Source: Gamsiella multidivaricata (Eukaryota > Mortierellomycota > Mortierellomycetes > Mortierellales > Mortierellaceae). Taken from it: a stretch of DNA of 64,000 nucleotides. The position numbers and the translations under genes were made by a program. A model generated the notes under the pieces. The model was not told the DNA's origin. It ran no database searches and saw nothing but the letters and a program-made list of their open reading frames with translations. Shown piece by piece: positions 11,486 through 22,819 of the stretch (position 1 is its first letter; each line of letters begins with the position of its first letter). The stretch covers positions 124,001 to 188,000 of the forward strand of contig NW_026251718.1 of assembly GCF_025024155.1 (NCBI RefSeq), written 5' to 3'.

Positions 11486-13373
11486 TTAGAAGGCAGTCTT
11501 AGGATCGACGGGCAGCTCCTGGGTCTTCGTCTTCTTGATCTCGTCAGTGTAGGCTCCCTTGACCTCATAGGCGGCAGTCTCATCTGCAATAAACTCGTCC
11601 TCCTCGCGGATCTCGACGTCGTCAATGATGTCAGGGTTCAGAGCAAAGGAACCCTTGGGAATGAAGGTCGCAAGCAAGAGAATGACACACACAACTGTGT
11701 ACATGACACCTCCGACATAGACTAGAGCAGGGCGGATATCGCCCCTCGCATTGTAATTATCAACGACGCGTCCCAGGACAACTCCAAGAACTGCATAGAG
11801 GACAATGTAGAAGACGTATAAGAACGCCATCACGGCACCCAGGGGCGACACCCTGTCATCAGGGCGCTCGATCTTGGCTAGGGCCGACTGGATATACGCG
11901 GCCAGAGAGACATCGCCGGCAGCCCAGCCGAACGAGACGGGGATCCAAATCGCGGCTAAAGTCCAGGCGAAAGAGAGAGAATTTGCGGGATCGGGATAAG
12001 AATACGGCAGGACCCAGACGAGCAAGAGGCCCAAAGCGTCAAGGCGCAACCAGGGCAGGGGTGTCTTGATCTTCTTTGCGAAGAACAGCACAAAAAGTGC
12101 TCCGAGCAATTCACCAAAGTTGGATCCTCCGACCATGATCTGAGCATAAGCACCCTGCTTCAGGATGCGCTTAGCAAAGGCAGGCGACAGCTGAGACTCG
12201 AGATAGCGGTGGGTGAACAGAGGGATAGAGTAGCCAGGAATGAGCCAGATAAACCTGCGGGACGAGAAGACGATCTGAGCGCCGCGGTACATGGACATGG
12301 CAAAGTGAGTGAAGCCATGTCCGATCTGCGACATCAGCGAGTGATCCTCTAACGAGGCAAGGGCCTTGCGGTTCTCGTGGTCAGAGCTCAAGAGACCAAT
12401 GAAAGACCAGGCGACGGCGGCGAGGATAAAGAGGAAGGGCGTCATCGAAGGAGCAAGGGCATTGCCAAGGTTGAGAACCAGGAAGGTGGCAAAGAAGGCT
12501 CCAGCGGTGCCGGCGATCTCGTAGAAGACATGGACGGTGGCATCCATCTTCTTCAGCTTAACGATATCGCCACCGACAATGTCTTTGGGGATGACACGAC
12601 GGATGAGCTCGACCATTCCGTGGCAGATACCAATGATGCTGTAGATTGGGAAGAGTATGAGTGAGCTCCATTGACCATAGCGTTGCTTGCCCTCAAGAGG
12701 GATCTTGCCTCCGGTGGAGACATCAATAATGATGATGAGGGCAGAGAGGAGACCGAAGAAGGCTATTGAGGTCGCGAGAACCGAACGGGTGGGGAAGCGC
12801 TTGATCAGGGGAGCGATAGCAATGGATCCAACACACTGGAATGCCTGGTTGAGACCCTGAAGGATGGCCAGGTTGGTAAAGGTCCGTGCCTCGTTAAAGC
12901 GATCGGTAGCCAGCAAAGTAATGGAACCAGTGAAGGCTTCCTGTTATTCGTATAAGCACAATGATATCAATGTTAGTGCACCTCAGGAAGAAGCAGAGCG
13001 AGAGAGAGAGAAGGAGGGGTCGAGGGGGACAAGGGGTGGTGTATAGCCTGGAGCTGATGTTCATCATGCACAGATGGGGATGCTCTGCGCGGTGGAGATG
13101 TGTGGCGATGGGATACGCCTTAATATCGAATAGAGTTGCGCAGCAAAATGCGTAGGAGGCGTGATGGGCCAACTTTAGGTTAAGTGAGATGGTGGTGCTA
13201 TTTATCGGTGTAGGAAGAAAGACGAAGAAGTCCAGGCATGATGGTTTGTCGAAGAGGAAGAAGAGGGACAGGAAAGTATTTACCAGACCAAATTTGTAGA
13301 GCATGATGCCGACCATGTAGATGATGAGGTTACGGCGCTCGAGCGGGGTAAAGTCAGCAAAAGGGCTTGCCAT
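11486..13373 (-). CDS. MFS-type multi-pass membrane transporter
   Basis: Two exons, 13373-13284 and 12940-11486, joined in phase 0 across a 343-base intron; 514 residues. Roughly 11-12 hydrophobic segments are visible, including RNLIIYMVGIMLYKFGLEAF at the N-terminus and MTPFLFILAAVAWSFIGLLS in the middle. The end is charged and ends in LPVDPKTAF. It looks like a fungal MFS or UNC93-like carrier, with no clear substrate motif. The reading frame continues open upstream of the chosen ATG as far as 13589, with further in-frame Met codons there. I chose MASPFADFTPLERRN because the cytosolic start followed by the first membrane segment is natural and the upstream part is low quality. Confidence 0.75.
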
Positions 13374-14778
13374 TGCGAAGAAAAGGATCGACTTGCAAAG
13401 AGCAGGTGGAAGTTGAAGGGGGAGATGGATTGAAGGATGAGTTGTCAAGACTGAGGAGACAAGAATCCCTGGTCGAGAGGCAGAAGGATGCCATTTTATA
13501 ACAGAAATACCATTGACTGAGACGGATTCGATAGGGTCTGGAAGGACAGTGTGGAAGCGTGAAATGAATGCACCCATGGTGTAAAACACTTAGCGAGCGA
13601 GCGAACAACGATGGCAGGAGCACCAACGTGCTCCTCCCTAGGTTATGTTTCTACGCCGTCCAAAAGCGGACACCAGGCGGAAGATGAGCGCAAGGATGGA
13701 CACACCAACGCATACTGGGTTGGTCGTAATTCCCTCGAGGGCGAAAGTGGAACTGAAGAAAGAGACTCAGCAGGTTGGTAGACTGTCTCTGTAGTACCTA
13801 GGACCGCGTTCTGATTGGCTGCAGGCGTGCACGTTCTAGGAGTAAATGTAAAATCGCGTGGGCGCACGCGTTTGGACCACCCATCCACTCGTGCATTTTT
13901 CTTACTTTCTCGGAATTCCATCCATTTCCCTGGTAAAAAATAAATAAAAAATAGCTCGCGTTCTGGGTCCTTGTGTAAGTCCTGCTGCCCGCCTGGAAAA
14001 TACCACTCCAAAACGGCCAGTTGTTGGCCACGACCCATGGCCATGTACCACGTCTAAAACTGATTTTACAGCATAGAATCCGTGGAAGAGTCCATCCTGC
14101 AGATGGAGCCTGCCTCTGGCCAATAAAAAGAACGGGACAGCTCCTACTGCCCTTTCCGCGTTCCTGGCTTGTTAATTTCTGTCCTATCAGATTGCCGAGC
14201 TCGATTTTTTCGTCCCTGGGGCAACGACTGTGGATATCTGTCCCACCATGCTGGTCGCTGCGATGCGTTCGTTCACGCGAACTGTAATACTCTTTTCGCC
14301 ATAAAGGAAGCAAAATCATCAGTTTTACGCTGAATCACATTCATCCATGGCTCATCGACTTATCGACCAGCATTCTTGAGCATCTGTCGAAGTGCCGGTA
14401 GGACAAGCGGGGATGCAGTTACTTGCACGATAAAGCCGACGATGACGTTCTCCATTCGTTAACGCCTTTTGACAGCCAATCCACCAGCACATGGACCATC
14501 TAATGTTGCTGTATGAACGCCGCAGTCAACTGCTTACTCTAGTAGGCACGTCCTTATGACCTTGACGAGTCTCAAGTCTTGTCTCGTAGCCAAAAAGGGC
14601 TGCAATAGTCGCAAACAGCTGCCGAAATGGTTGGCCATATCCCTCTTTTTCACCTTTTGAACAGTGAACGCGGAGTAATACTGATTCTAGTTTACATGAC
14701 TTTATTGTGCAGGAATTAATGAAACGGAAACAGGCAAGAGTAGCAGGAAACTGCTCCAAATGTCCACCCTTATCTTTA
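13374..14778. other. Intergenic: MFS promoter and PAS/GATA 3' UTR
   Basis: About 1.4 kb with scattered overlapping short frames on the minus strand and no recognisable domain. Minus-strand AATAAA at 14701-14706 is a probable polyadenylation signal for the PAS/GATA gene. No other feature is supported. Confidence 0.4.
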
Positions 14779-17644
14779 TCACGGTCCATGATAAAAGGAT
14801 GGCTGCGAAACAGGTATAGAATAGGTCGGAACCACACCTGTGTTTGCATACGATGAAGAAGTGTATCCTTGACCAAAGTGAGGCTGCTGCTGTTGCGATT
14901 GCTGCTGCTGAGGCTGAGGCTGTTGTGGTTGTTGCTGCATTCGATTCGTCTGGGCGCCGTGGTCTGCTATGTCCGTCGCGCCCCCCGCTTTCTTTGGGGT
15001 TGCTTTTGTGGCCTTGCCAGCCTTGGCAACCTTTGTCTTTGGGACCTTGCCTTCCAGCTGCTTCTGTGCCTGACGGTTCTGTCGGGCTACACTCCGAGAA
15101 TACCGCAGACCACAGGCGTTACATAAATCCTTCTTCCCAGACTGACCCCTACGCCATTCCGGAGAGTTGGTCGTTCCACAACTCTCACACGCCTTTTCCT
15201 CCTGTACCCGCAGAACGTGTGTTACATGGCCTGCGCTACCATTTGAGTCGAGCTCTTGCAGAGTCGCGGGAGGAGACGAAGACGATGCGGAGGACGATGG
15301 CTTTTTCCTGATAGCAGCGTCATGCGCAGGGTGCCGAGGCGAGGGAGGCATCTTGCGAGATTTTGTATCCTTGTCATTTCCGGAGGAGTGCAGTTCGACT
15401 GGCGCCGCCAATGTTGATGATGGTGGCGATGATGACTTTTGGCGACCATGTGACGGACGGACATCTACGGTAACCGTCCGCTGGAAGGAGAGCGAAGATG
15501 GTGCGAGTGCATGTCCGACCATGGCAGCGATGGCCGGATGTGGAGTAGAGGCATGCCACATCGAATGTGCTAGAAGGTCACCCGTTCCCCGTCTTTCGCT
15601 CGGTAAAGTCCCTCCTCTGCCGTCTATGTCCCCTGGTTTGTAATCATTCAGGAAACTGAGAGACTCCTGCATAGACTCTGGTAGTGGCAGGTTTGATGGA
15701 GACGATCCCGCGGACGATGCGCTGGAAAGAGCCGAGCTCCTAGAATATGGGTGGTATGCCGATGAGTGATTGCTATTGCCGGTGTTCCTTATGGGTCCAG
15801 TTGGCGATGGACTCGGGACTTGTGCCGATGACATTGTCATTTGGCCTACAACTGCGTGCTTCAAGAACGGCGAAAGAGACGGTAAAGAGGGAATGACAAG
15901 GGGCGAATTGAGCGTCGACGATGGCGATCCGTGGGAGTTAGCGCCTCCAACTCCAAATAGATTCGATCCCGTTCCACCTGGCGATGATAACAAACCAAGT
16001 CCTGAAAGATGATCGTTGGGTGAACCTGCTTCATAATTCGAACCAAATGAGCGCGAACCTGGTGATGGTGAAGCAACATGTGATCCGTGTGTGGTAGGAG
16101 CAGATATTGCCGTAGAAGATATCGTAGACCAAGTGTTCACAGGTGTCGCGGGGGAGGTCTGAAAGCACGCGAAGATGATGTAGCCGTAAGGGATGAAGAC
16201 GGATTCGACTTGATACGAGGGCTCCTGGCTTGAAGGATTTAAATTGGGAAGGGCGTGCTTTGAACAAAAGCGCTTTAAACAGGTCGTGTTTCCGAGTGCA
16301 TCCGCTGGAATGTGGTGCGATTTGACGATTTGGGTATAGAGATCTGGGTTGTAGGAGACTGTGCCGTTCCCGGCGCCAGAGCTTCCTGTCTTATTTCCTG
16401 GGTCTGGCCACGTCAGTAGTAGGTTCCGGTTTTGGGAATCGTAGATTTGGAAGATTCGTTTCGTCCGATTGTCGGTCTGCCGCCGAGGACTCGATGTCGA
16501 TGATAAATTAGAGTCCAGTCGATGATCTGATCCTGTAGAGATGTTTTTAGCATCGACAGAGTCCTGTAAATGGCGCATGATTTCTGGGGCAAGGCTCTGA
16601 GGGGGGTGAAGGGGTTCTTTTGGTTAGTATAGTCCATACGGGATTATTCGCTGATGAATCAAGGGCCCATGCTCGCTCACAATTGAGCACTTACCGCCAA
16701 AGACTCCTTGGATTCACCGCAGATGCCGTTTGACCAAAAGCCCTTGTAAAGACCCTCTATAGGAAGGTGGTTGAATCGCAAACAGATGTCAGGAAAGCGC
16801 GGACGAAATTGAAGCTATCACAAGGATCGACGGTGCATAGAAAGGAACTTACGACCATCAATGTGAAAGAAGCCAAGGACGACTTCATCACTCACAACGT
16901 TCATAACGACGTCCAGAATCATAAAGTCGTCCTCCTCCCCGTTCTGAAAAATATCTTCGTAGTCTTTGCAGCATTCCTCGTCCGGTGTTTCCTGATCTAT
17001 AGGCTGACCTTCAGCCGAGAGTATCGGAGCGTTCCCAATGTCGTTTTTATTATCATCGCTGTTATTGTGAATAGTGCTGCTGTTGCTGCTGCCGCCGCCG
17101 TTATTAATGCCAGTTGTATCCAGTCCTGCTCGACCCAGGCCTCTCGAGGAGAGCCCACCCTCTTTAGCAGCGGCATTCAGGGCTGCTGCCGAGGCTGCTG
17201 CCGAGGCTGAAGCAGCGGCGACAGACCCTGTTTGTCGAGAGAACTTTTTCAGCTGCCACTCTGGACATACATTCCGAAATCGACACCTAGTGCAGAACGG
17301 CAACACGCTTGGAATGAGTAATATGAAGTCCAACGAGCAGAAAACCTGGCATCAAGCAAGCACAAGCAAAAAAGAATGAGGTGTGCATACCGAGTGACGC
17401 TGCCGTATAGATTATGGACATCCATAAAGGCATTCAGGTCCTTGCGTGCCAGCTTAGCCTCGTCTGGATGGATGTAGTCAAAGAAAGACTGACCGAGGAG
17501 CTGCTTGTACTTTGCTGAGACTGCGCGCTGGACAGAGGAGGATAGGTAGATGAACCGAAGGTCGCCATAGGTCATCAAGGCCCAAAAGCAATGCACCGGT
17601 TCATGCGGCTGCTGCGGCTGCTGCGGCTGTTGCTGTTGTTCCAT
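14779..17644 (-). CDS. White collar-2/MadB-type PAS and GATA zinc finger transcription factor
   Basis: Four exons: 17644-17391, 17286-16853, 16756-16695, 16596-14779; 855 residues. A Gln-rich start is followed by a PAS domain at about 15-90 (LRFIYLSSSVQRAV, LGQSFFDYIHPDE). Then come an Ala-rich, Asn/Ser-rich linker and a second PAS-like part (near 245-330). Near 720-745 is a GATA finger of pattern CX2CX18CX2C (CESCGTTNSPEWRRG then CNACGLRYS), the spacing typical of fungal white-collar proteins. The tail is Gln/Pro-rich. In this family WC-2/MadB pairs with the flavin photoreceptor WC-1/MadA to drive light-induced genes. No LOV cysteine motif is seen here, so it is a WC-2-like partner or a related GATA regulator rather than the photoreceptor. 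Confidence 0.85.
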
Positions 17645-18315
17645 GAAGCGACGAGACAAGGGTCTTTCTTTTGCAGTGAAGACAGGTGCGCTGATTGAGG
17701 GAGCCGGAGAAAGAAAAAAGAAAAATGGGGATAGGGTGAATAGAGTAAATAGAATGAGAGCGAAAGGAAGGGCTGCTGAGGTGAAGCGTGATGTGTATTG
17801 AAGGGGAGCGGTGTGCTTTCGGCGAATGCGGGGGTTTCAGGGCTGTAGTATGCAGGCTAAGTGAGGATGTAGTGATGAAAACGGCGATGCTCTCCTTGAT
17901 GACCCTGTTTGAACAGTGCCATCGCTTTTGGCAAGTACCATTCGGGAGGCGTTCAGTGCCGCTAGATATATTTCCTCGCGCAGGGTGTAGGTTCGAGCCC
18001 TGCGGTTGACGTAGATTTTATGAAATAAAAAAAAGCGCTCCTGAAGACCGCGTGCAAAGTAGCCATCGCATCAATTGAGGGCTACGTTGCTTCCCATTGC
18101 AGGTGAGAAGGTGAGTAAAAGCAAGACTGCATGCTGCCGAGCCAACTTCGGCATTCCGGCGTTCCTGAGTGAATGACTCGACTCTGAATTGACAGGAAGG
18201 AAGGGCTACAGCACGCGCCCATATGGTTTTGTCATCTGGTAAACCTTAATATGCCCTGCTTCCTTCCTTTTTGCATCAACGCACCTTCAACAATCAATCT
18301 CATTCTGCTTCTCCA
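17645..18315. other. Divergent promoter region between PAS/GATA and BZZ1 genes
   Basis: About 670 bases serving genes on opposite strands. GGTTCGAGCCC near 17991-18001 matches an RNA polymerase III B box and can fold as a tRNA T-arm, but no matching acceptor stem or anticodon arm was found upstream. CT-rich sequence precedes the BZZ1 ATG. Confidence 0.4.
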
Positions 18316-21300
18316 ATGGACACTACAACCCAGGCTCAGCAGGTGCAGGGCCAGCCCGTCTCCTTTGGCGCCGAACTTAAGGCACGCTTGCTCATTGCTT
18401 CGCATCGCTAAGGACTGCGGCCACTCGCCTTTAATCGGAGGCACACGCGCGCATGCACACAGCATTAGCGGCAAGGCCGCCTACTTAACAACGTTTAAAT
18501 GTATTTTTCATCATTTAGGATCAAATACCTACTATCAATCAACACCTGGTCGATGGCATCGCCTTCCTAAACGAGTTTCGGGACTTCTGCAAGGAGAGAG
18601 CAAACATCGAGCGCGACTATGCTCACAGAATTGAGACGCTCGTGCGCAAGTACCAGCACAAGAAGGAAAAGAAGCTCAATCAGAGTGGAATGCCTGCTTC
18701 ACCAATCGAACCGGATTTCGACCCAAGCATCAGCGACGGAACGTATGTACCCACCGGATTTTTGTGCCGATACTGTCATGCCACTGCCAATATGCTGAAT
18801 CTAATGTTATACTTCAACAATCGATCCATAACAGGACAGCATCCAGAGCGTGGACCTCCATTTTGAACGATACAGAGGCAATGTCCAGGGATAGACAGCT
18901 TTTCTCAGAGGCCTTGATTTCCAAAGTGCATGATCCTCTTAAAGTACTGGCCGCCAAAAAGGACGAAGCTCGCAAAAAGGTATCCGCTTTTTTTGTCATA
19001 ATTAAGTTTACAGGGCATTCTCTCTTCTAGTTCCTTCACATTTTGACTAACTTATCGCAATCGTTATGTAGCATATCCAATTCGCCCAAAAGCTACTCTC
19101 AGAACGAGACAGGTCAGCACAGGAGCGTGATAAGGCAAAGTCGAAATATGATGCCAGTTGCGAGGAGGTTGAGAGCTCGAAGCAGAAGCAAGAGCGCGCT
19201 TATGATGAAAAGAACCAGGAAAAATTGAAGCGCTCGTATTACCAGGATATCTTGGACATGAACAACAACAAAGTAGGGGTGATCACAAGATTTTACCATG
19301 CGCTCATGCATTCAACCATGCCGCGCAGCATGCACTTGATCCTGACGTTAATATTTCTCCTTTTTATCTATTTGCTGCTACCTCTGTTAGAATTCGTATG
19401 TCCTAGCATTGCAAGTGCTCAACACTCATCGCAGAAAGTATTATGAACAAGATGTTCCAGAGCTATCCGACGTAAAGCTACCTGTCATAGGTGCAATTTC
19501 GACATACTTGACCTTGGCCTTGAACGTACTTTGTATACTGATAGCAGTGTTGCATATTTGGCGCTGTACTCATAGAATATGCAATATCTGGACGAAAGTC
19601 GAATCGAGGGTCTTAAGGAGATTTGGGAGGGATATATTGGTTTAGAGTCCAACCTGACAGCGGAAGCTCAAGCACACCTGAGTTCGATGGTCAATGCAGT
19701 GCGCGCAATCGATGCCTCTGCCGATTCTGCCGTTTTTATCCGTTCCCACAAGGCGCCGTGGATTGCTCCTGTGGATCAGGTCTTTGAATCCTCGCCTACC
19801 TTCAATGACACAGTACGTTCGGTTGATCGGCATCGATGTTACGATATATCTATGGATCCCTTGCTGGTACTGATCGCTAATGTCGATCGACCTTTGATAT
19901 TGATAGGAGGAACTCGTTGTTGATGATAACGCCCGCGTATTTTTGAGTAACAAGCTGATGAAGTTGAGGAGAAAGCAAGCGCAGACTATTGTAGACATCA
20001 ATACTCGACTCAAGGATATGGAGGGACTTCAGAATCTCAAAGAGGCGTACACTGGGAATAGCAGCCTTGGAGACCCGGAGGAAGTGAACGAGAATATTCT
20101 CGAGACATCGCGGTCCATCACTCTTCTGCAGACCATGAGTGCTCTTTATGAAGCGGAAATCAACACCATCGTTCAAGCGGTTGGAGGTAGCACCAGTTAT
20201 ACGACTGCAATTCGAAGTAGCAAAGTGATTGTGGCTACATGCGTGAACTAACCCTGACAGTGTTTTGCTGCAATGTGTATAACAGAGACCGGAGTGCAGA
20301 ATCAGCCCCATGACTTTAAAGCAGCCTCTTTCACGATTCCAACATCTTGCGATTACTGCCAATCGACCATCTGGGGCATTGCCAAGCAGGGATTTACCTG
20401 CCGCGACTGCGGATACAACTGCCATTCCAAGTGCGAGATGAAGGTACCGCCCAACTGTAGCAATGTCAAAGGTGGCGCCAAGGCGCAGCGCAACTCTATT
20501 ATTATACCATCGTCGACCATGAATACGGTGTCCTCCTTGTCTCCAGAGTACACTCCATCGGCTACGCCTATCTCGGAGCTCTCAAAGCAGGCATCGACCT
20601 CTTTCCGCGAGTCTGGATCCAACGCCTCGCTTGATCAAGTCCAGGCTCATGTCATTTACGACTATGATGCAACGAGTCCCGCAGAGCTCTCTGTAAAAAC
20701 TGGAGATGTCGTAACGGTCATCGAAGGAGATGGTATGTTTTTTTTTTTTTTTTTTTTTGTATTTCCTCAGGCTTGTTCTACGATCACGACGTCCCTAGTT
20801 ACGACCGTCAAATTCATTATCTGTTCTGATAATTTGATATCTAGATGGGTCTGGATGGGTAACATGCCAATTGAACGGATCGGCTCCGGGTCTGATCCCT
20901 GCATCTTACATCGAGATCGAGCAATTCCACGAGGCACAAAGCGAAGCAGCTCCAATTCAGCAAGGTACAGTAACTTGCAGCTGTATCCATGAATCTATTT
21001 TCTGTATCTTTATATACCTGTACCATGCCTTGTACCACTAACATGAAAAACGTTTGCGAACCATTCAAAATGGGTTGATAGTCCGCGCACTGTACGACTA
21101 CGATGCGCAATCTGATTTGGAGCTAACGATTCGGGAAGGGGACATTATTGTCCTCACTAGCACGGATTGCTCCGAAGGATGGTGGGAAGGTAAGGACACA
21201 TTGATTTTGTAGTGCAACGAAGTGCGTATGTCTAGATTGGCCTGTGCTTTTTTTATTTTATTTTTTGGATCCTCACTATTCCTCATTATAACGACTAGGT

Positions 21301-21354
21301 ACATTGCGGGGTGCAACAGCTCAGTTTCCTGCAAGTTATGTTGAGTTGATTTAA
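18316..21354 (+). CDS. BZZ1: BZZ1: F-BAR, C1 and double SH3 actin-patch protein
   Basis: Eleven exons: 18316-18381, 18519-18742, 18835-18979, 19072-19272, 19391-19471, 19576-19812, 19907-20186, 20286-20732, 20845-20964, 21082-21189, 21299-21354; 654 residues, close to yeast Bzz1. The F-BAR domain covers about 15-270 (SFGAELKDQI, FCKERANIERDYA, NKNSYVLALQVLNTHRRKYY). A C1 zinc domain lies near 420-470 (HDFKAASFTIPTSCDYCQ, CRDCGYNCHSKCEMKVPPNC), and SH3 domains at about 529-580 and 600-654. The family binds WASP (Las17) and promotes Arp2/3 actin assembly at endocytic membranes. The first intron appears to start with GC, not GT (AAG|GCACGC), since only this junction yields the conserved ELKDQ. 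Confidence 0.9.
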
Positions 21355-22819
21355 TGGAGCCCGATCACAGGTTCACAGGTTCACTGGTGTGGGTCGTTTC
21401 AAAGAAGAGCGCCAATACTATTTCGATATAGATGCAACCAAAAGATAATAAAAACAAAGTGGAAGAGGAGGAAGCGGAGGAGAAGCGCCGTAAAATGAGC
21501 AGCAGTTATGTCTGTCCGTGTGCCAGTGCCATCACAATAAGCAATTGAATATATCCATCACCTTTTTCATTTTTGATCTCAAGTGGCTTGGTCACGGCAA
21601 AGATTCGTCCTTGCTGTCTTTCTTTTTCACACTTTTTTTTTTCTCTCGTCTTTCCTCCGCCCCTTCATTCACTCCATCCTTTCCATCCCTTCATCACTTC
21701 TTTCTTTTCTTTTTTATACCAATTCTGATCCTCCCTCCTCTCTTCTTTCCTTCAACAATCCTCTCATCCTTCTGCTTCTGCATCCTTTGCTCCAAACCAC
21801 ATTCCCATCTGTCCCTGCTCATCCCTAAAGACACATCCGACTTCTCTTGTATGTCTTTGTGCGGCCTAGCTGACTAACGAAGGAATAAACATACATATTA
21901 GTCAAGGTATACATACACATACACTCCATGTTATATCCCATTCCCTTTCCCTCGCAGTATGGACTGAGTCCTTTGGGACCCTTTTAGAGCCCGCTGTCTT
22001 CGTTTGGGTGCACTCTCGACACAGCATCATTCGAATGCCATAACATGGTGCAGACCTATGTTGCGGTCCCACCTTTTCTTTGATTTGCTCCTTTTCCTTC
22101 TGTGTATTTCCCGTTTGCAGTTCCCTTTTCCCTTTGTTTGTTTGCTGTCGATATATATGTGTGTGTGTGTTGGGGGGGGGGGCCTTGAGAGTATTGATAA
22201 AAGGCAGTTTAGGTGATGAATACCACAGGAGAACGAGGATGGAGAGCCGGCGCCCCCCAGTGCCCCATACGCCACCATAAGTCTTCGTTCTTTCTGCCTC
22301 GAGCAATTGGCTTTTTGACAAAGCCTTGAGGGTCGACATGAACGGAAGATTGTCTGCTTATTGTTTTTGTGCGCAGTACTCGCCTTTGAAGGAATAAGAG
22401 GCTTTCCTGACCCTTGGAACCGTATACGAACGAACCAAATGGTCCGCTACTCTACACTCTTGTATGTTCTGTCTACGTACTGCTCCCCTCTGTCTCCTTT
22501 CTTCCTCCTCCACTCCTCGCCTCCCTTTGTCCCTTCTCCAATTTTCCCTGAACATCCAGCTACCAGCTACCCAGTAACACAATATTGCAAGCAGTAGTAG
22601 AGGCAGAGTCGTGGGACCCCAACAGAGCAACAGCATAATACACATGTTCTACTCTATTACGTTTTGTCTGCACATATGCACGCACTCGTATGCATTCACG
22701 CTTAAACATATGCGTGTCCATCTCCCTCTTTCTCTTCCCCCTTCCTACCATGTGTGCACATTCCAAACACTCATGACCAGTCCCCTGACTTATTTTTTAT
22801 AGATTTCACTGACACAGAG
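21355..22819. other. Intergenic: BZZ1 3' UTR and long CT-rich CDC4 upstream region
   Basis: About 1.46 kb. AATAAAAAC near 21448 could end the BZZ1 transcript. Bases about 21610-21830 and 22480-22555 are strongly pyrimidine-rich, as in fungal promoters. A (TA)n(TG)n tract runs straight into about 11 G at 22150-22182. TTTTTTATAG just before 22804 looks like a splice acceptor, so a 5' UTR intron for CDC4 is possible. No ORF is convincing. Confidence 0.45.
22150..22182. repeat. Simple repeat (TA)n(TG)n followed by a G run
   Basis: ATATATATG, then about six TG units, then TT and about 11 G. Likely length-variable and error-prone in sequencing. Confidence 0.9.

Noticed and set aside
12894..13589. 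231-codon minus-strand frame covering the MFS first exon, its intron and upstream DNA
   Set aside because: It reads through a clear GTAAAT...CAG intron; the part before 13373 is poor and the part after 13284 is intronic.
13643..14319. Minus-strand frames of 133 and 173 codons upstream of the MFS gene
   Set aside because: Overlapping frames with no domain, no clear promoter or splice logic; composition looks non-coding.
14844..15643. Plus-strand frames of 155 and 158 codons opposite the PAS/GATA gene
   Set aside because: Shadow frames over Ser/Gln-rich coding sequence; no domain or promoter.
17985..18010. tRNA-like T-arm with a Pol III B box (GGTTCGAGCCC)
   Set aside because: A 5-bp T-stem forms, but no complementary acceptor strand, anticodon arm or good A box lies upstream, so it is not a tRNA gene.
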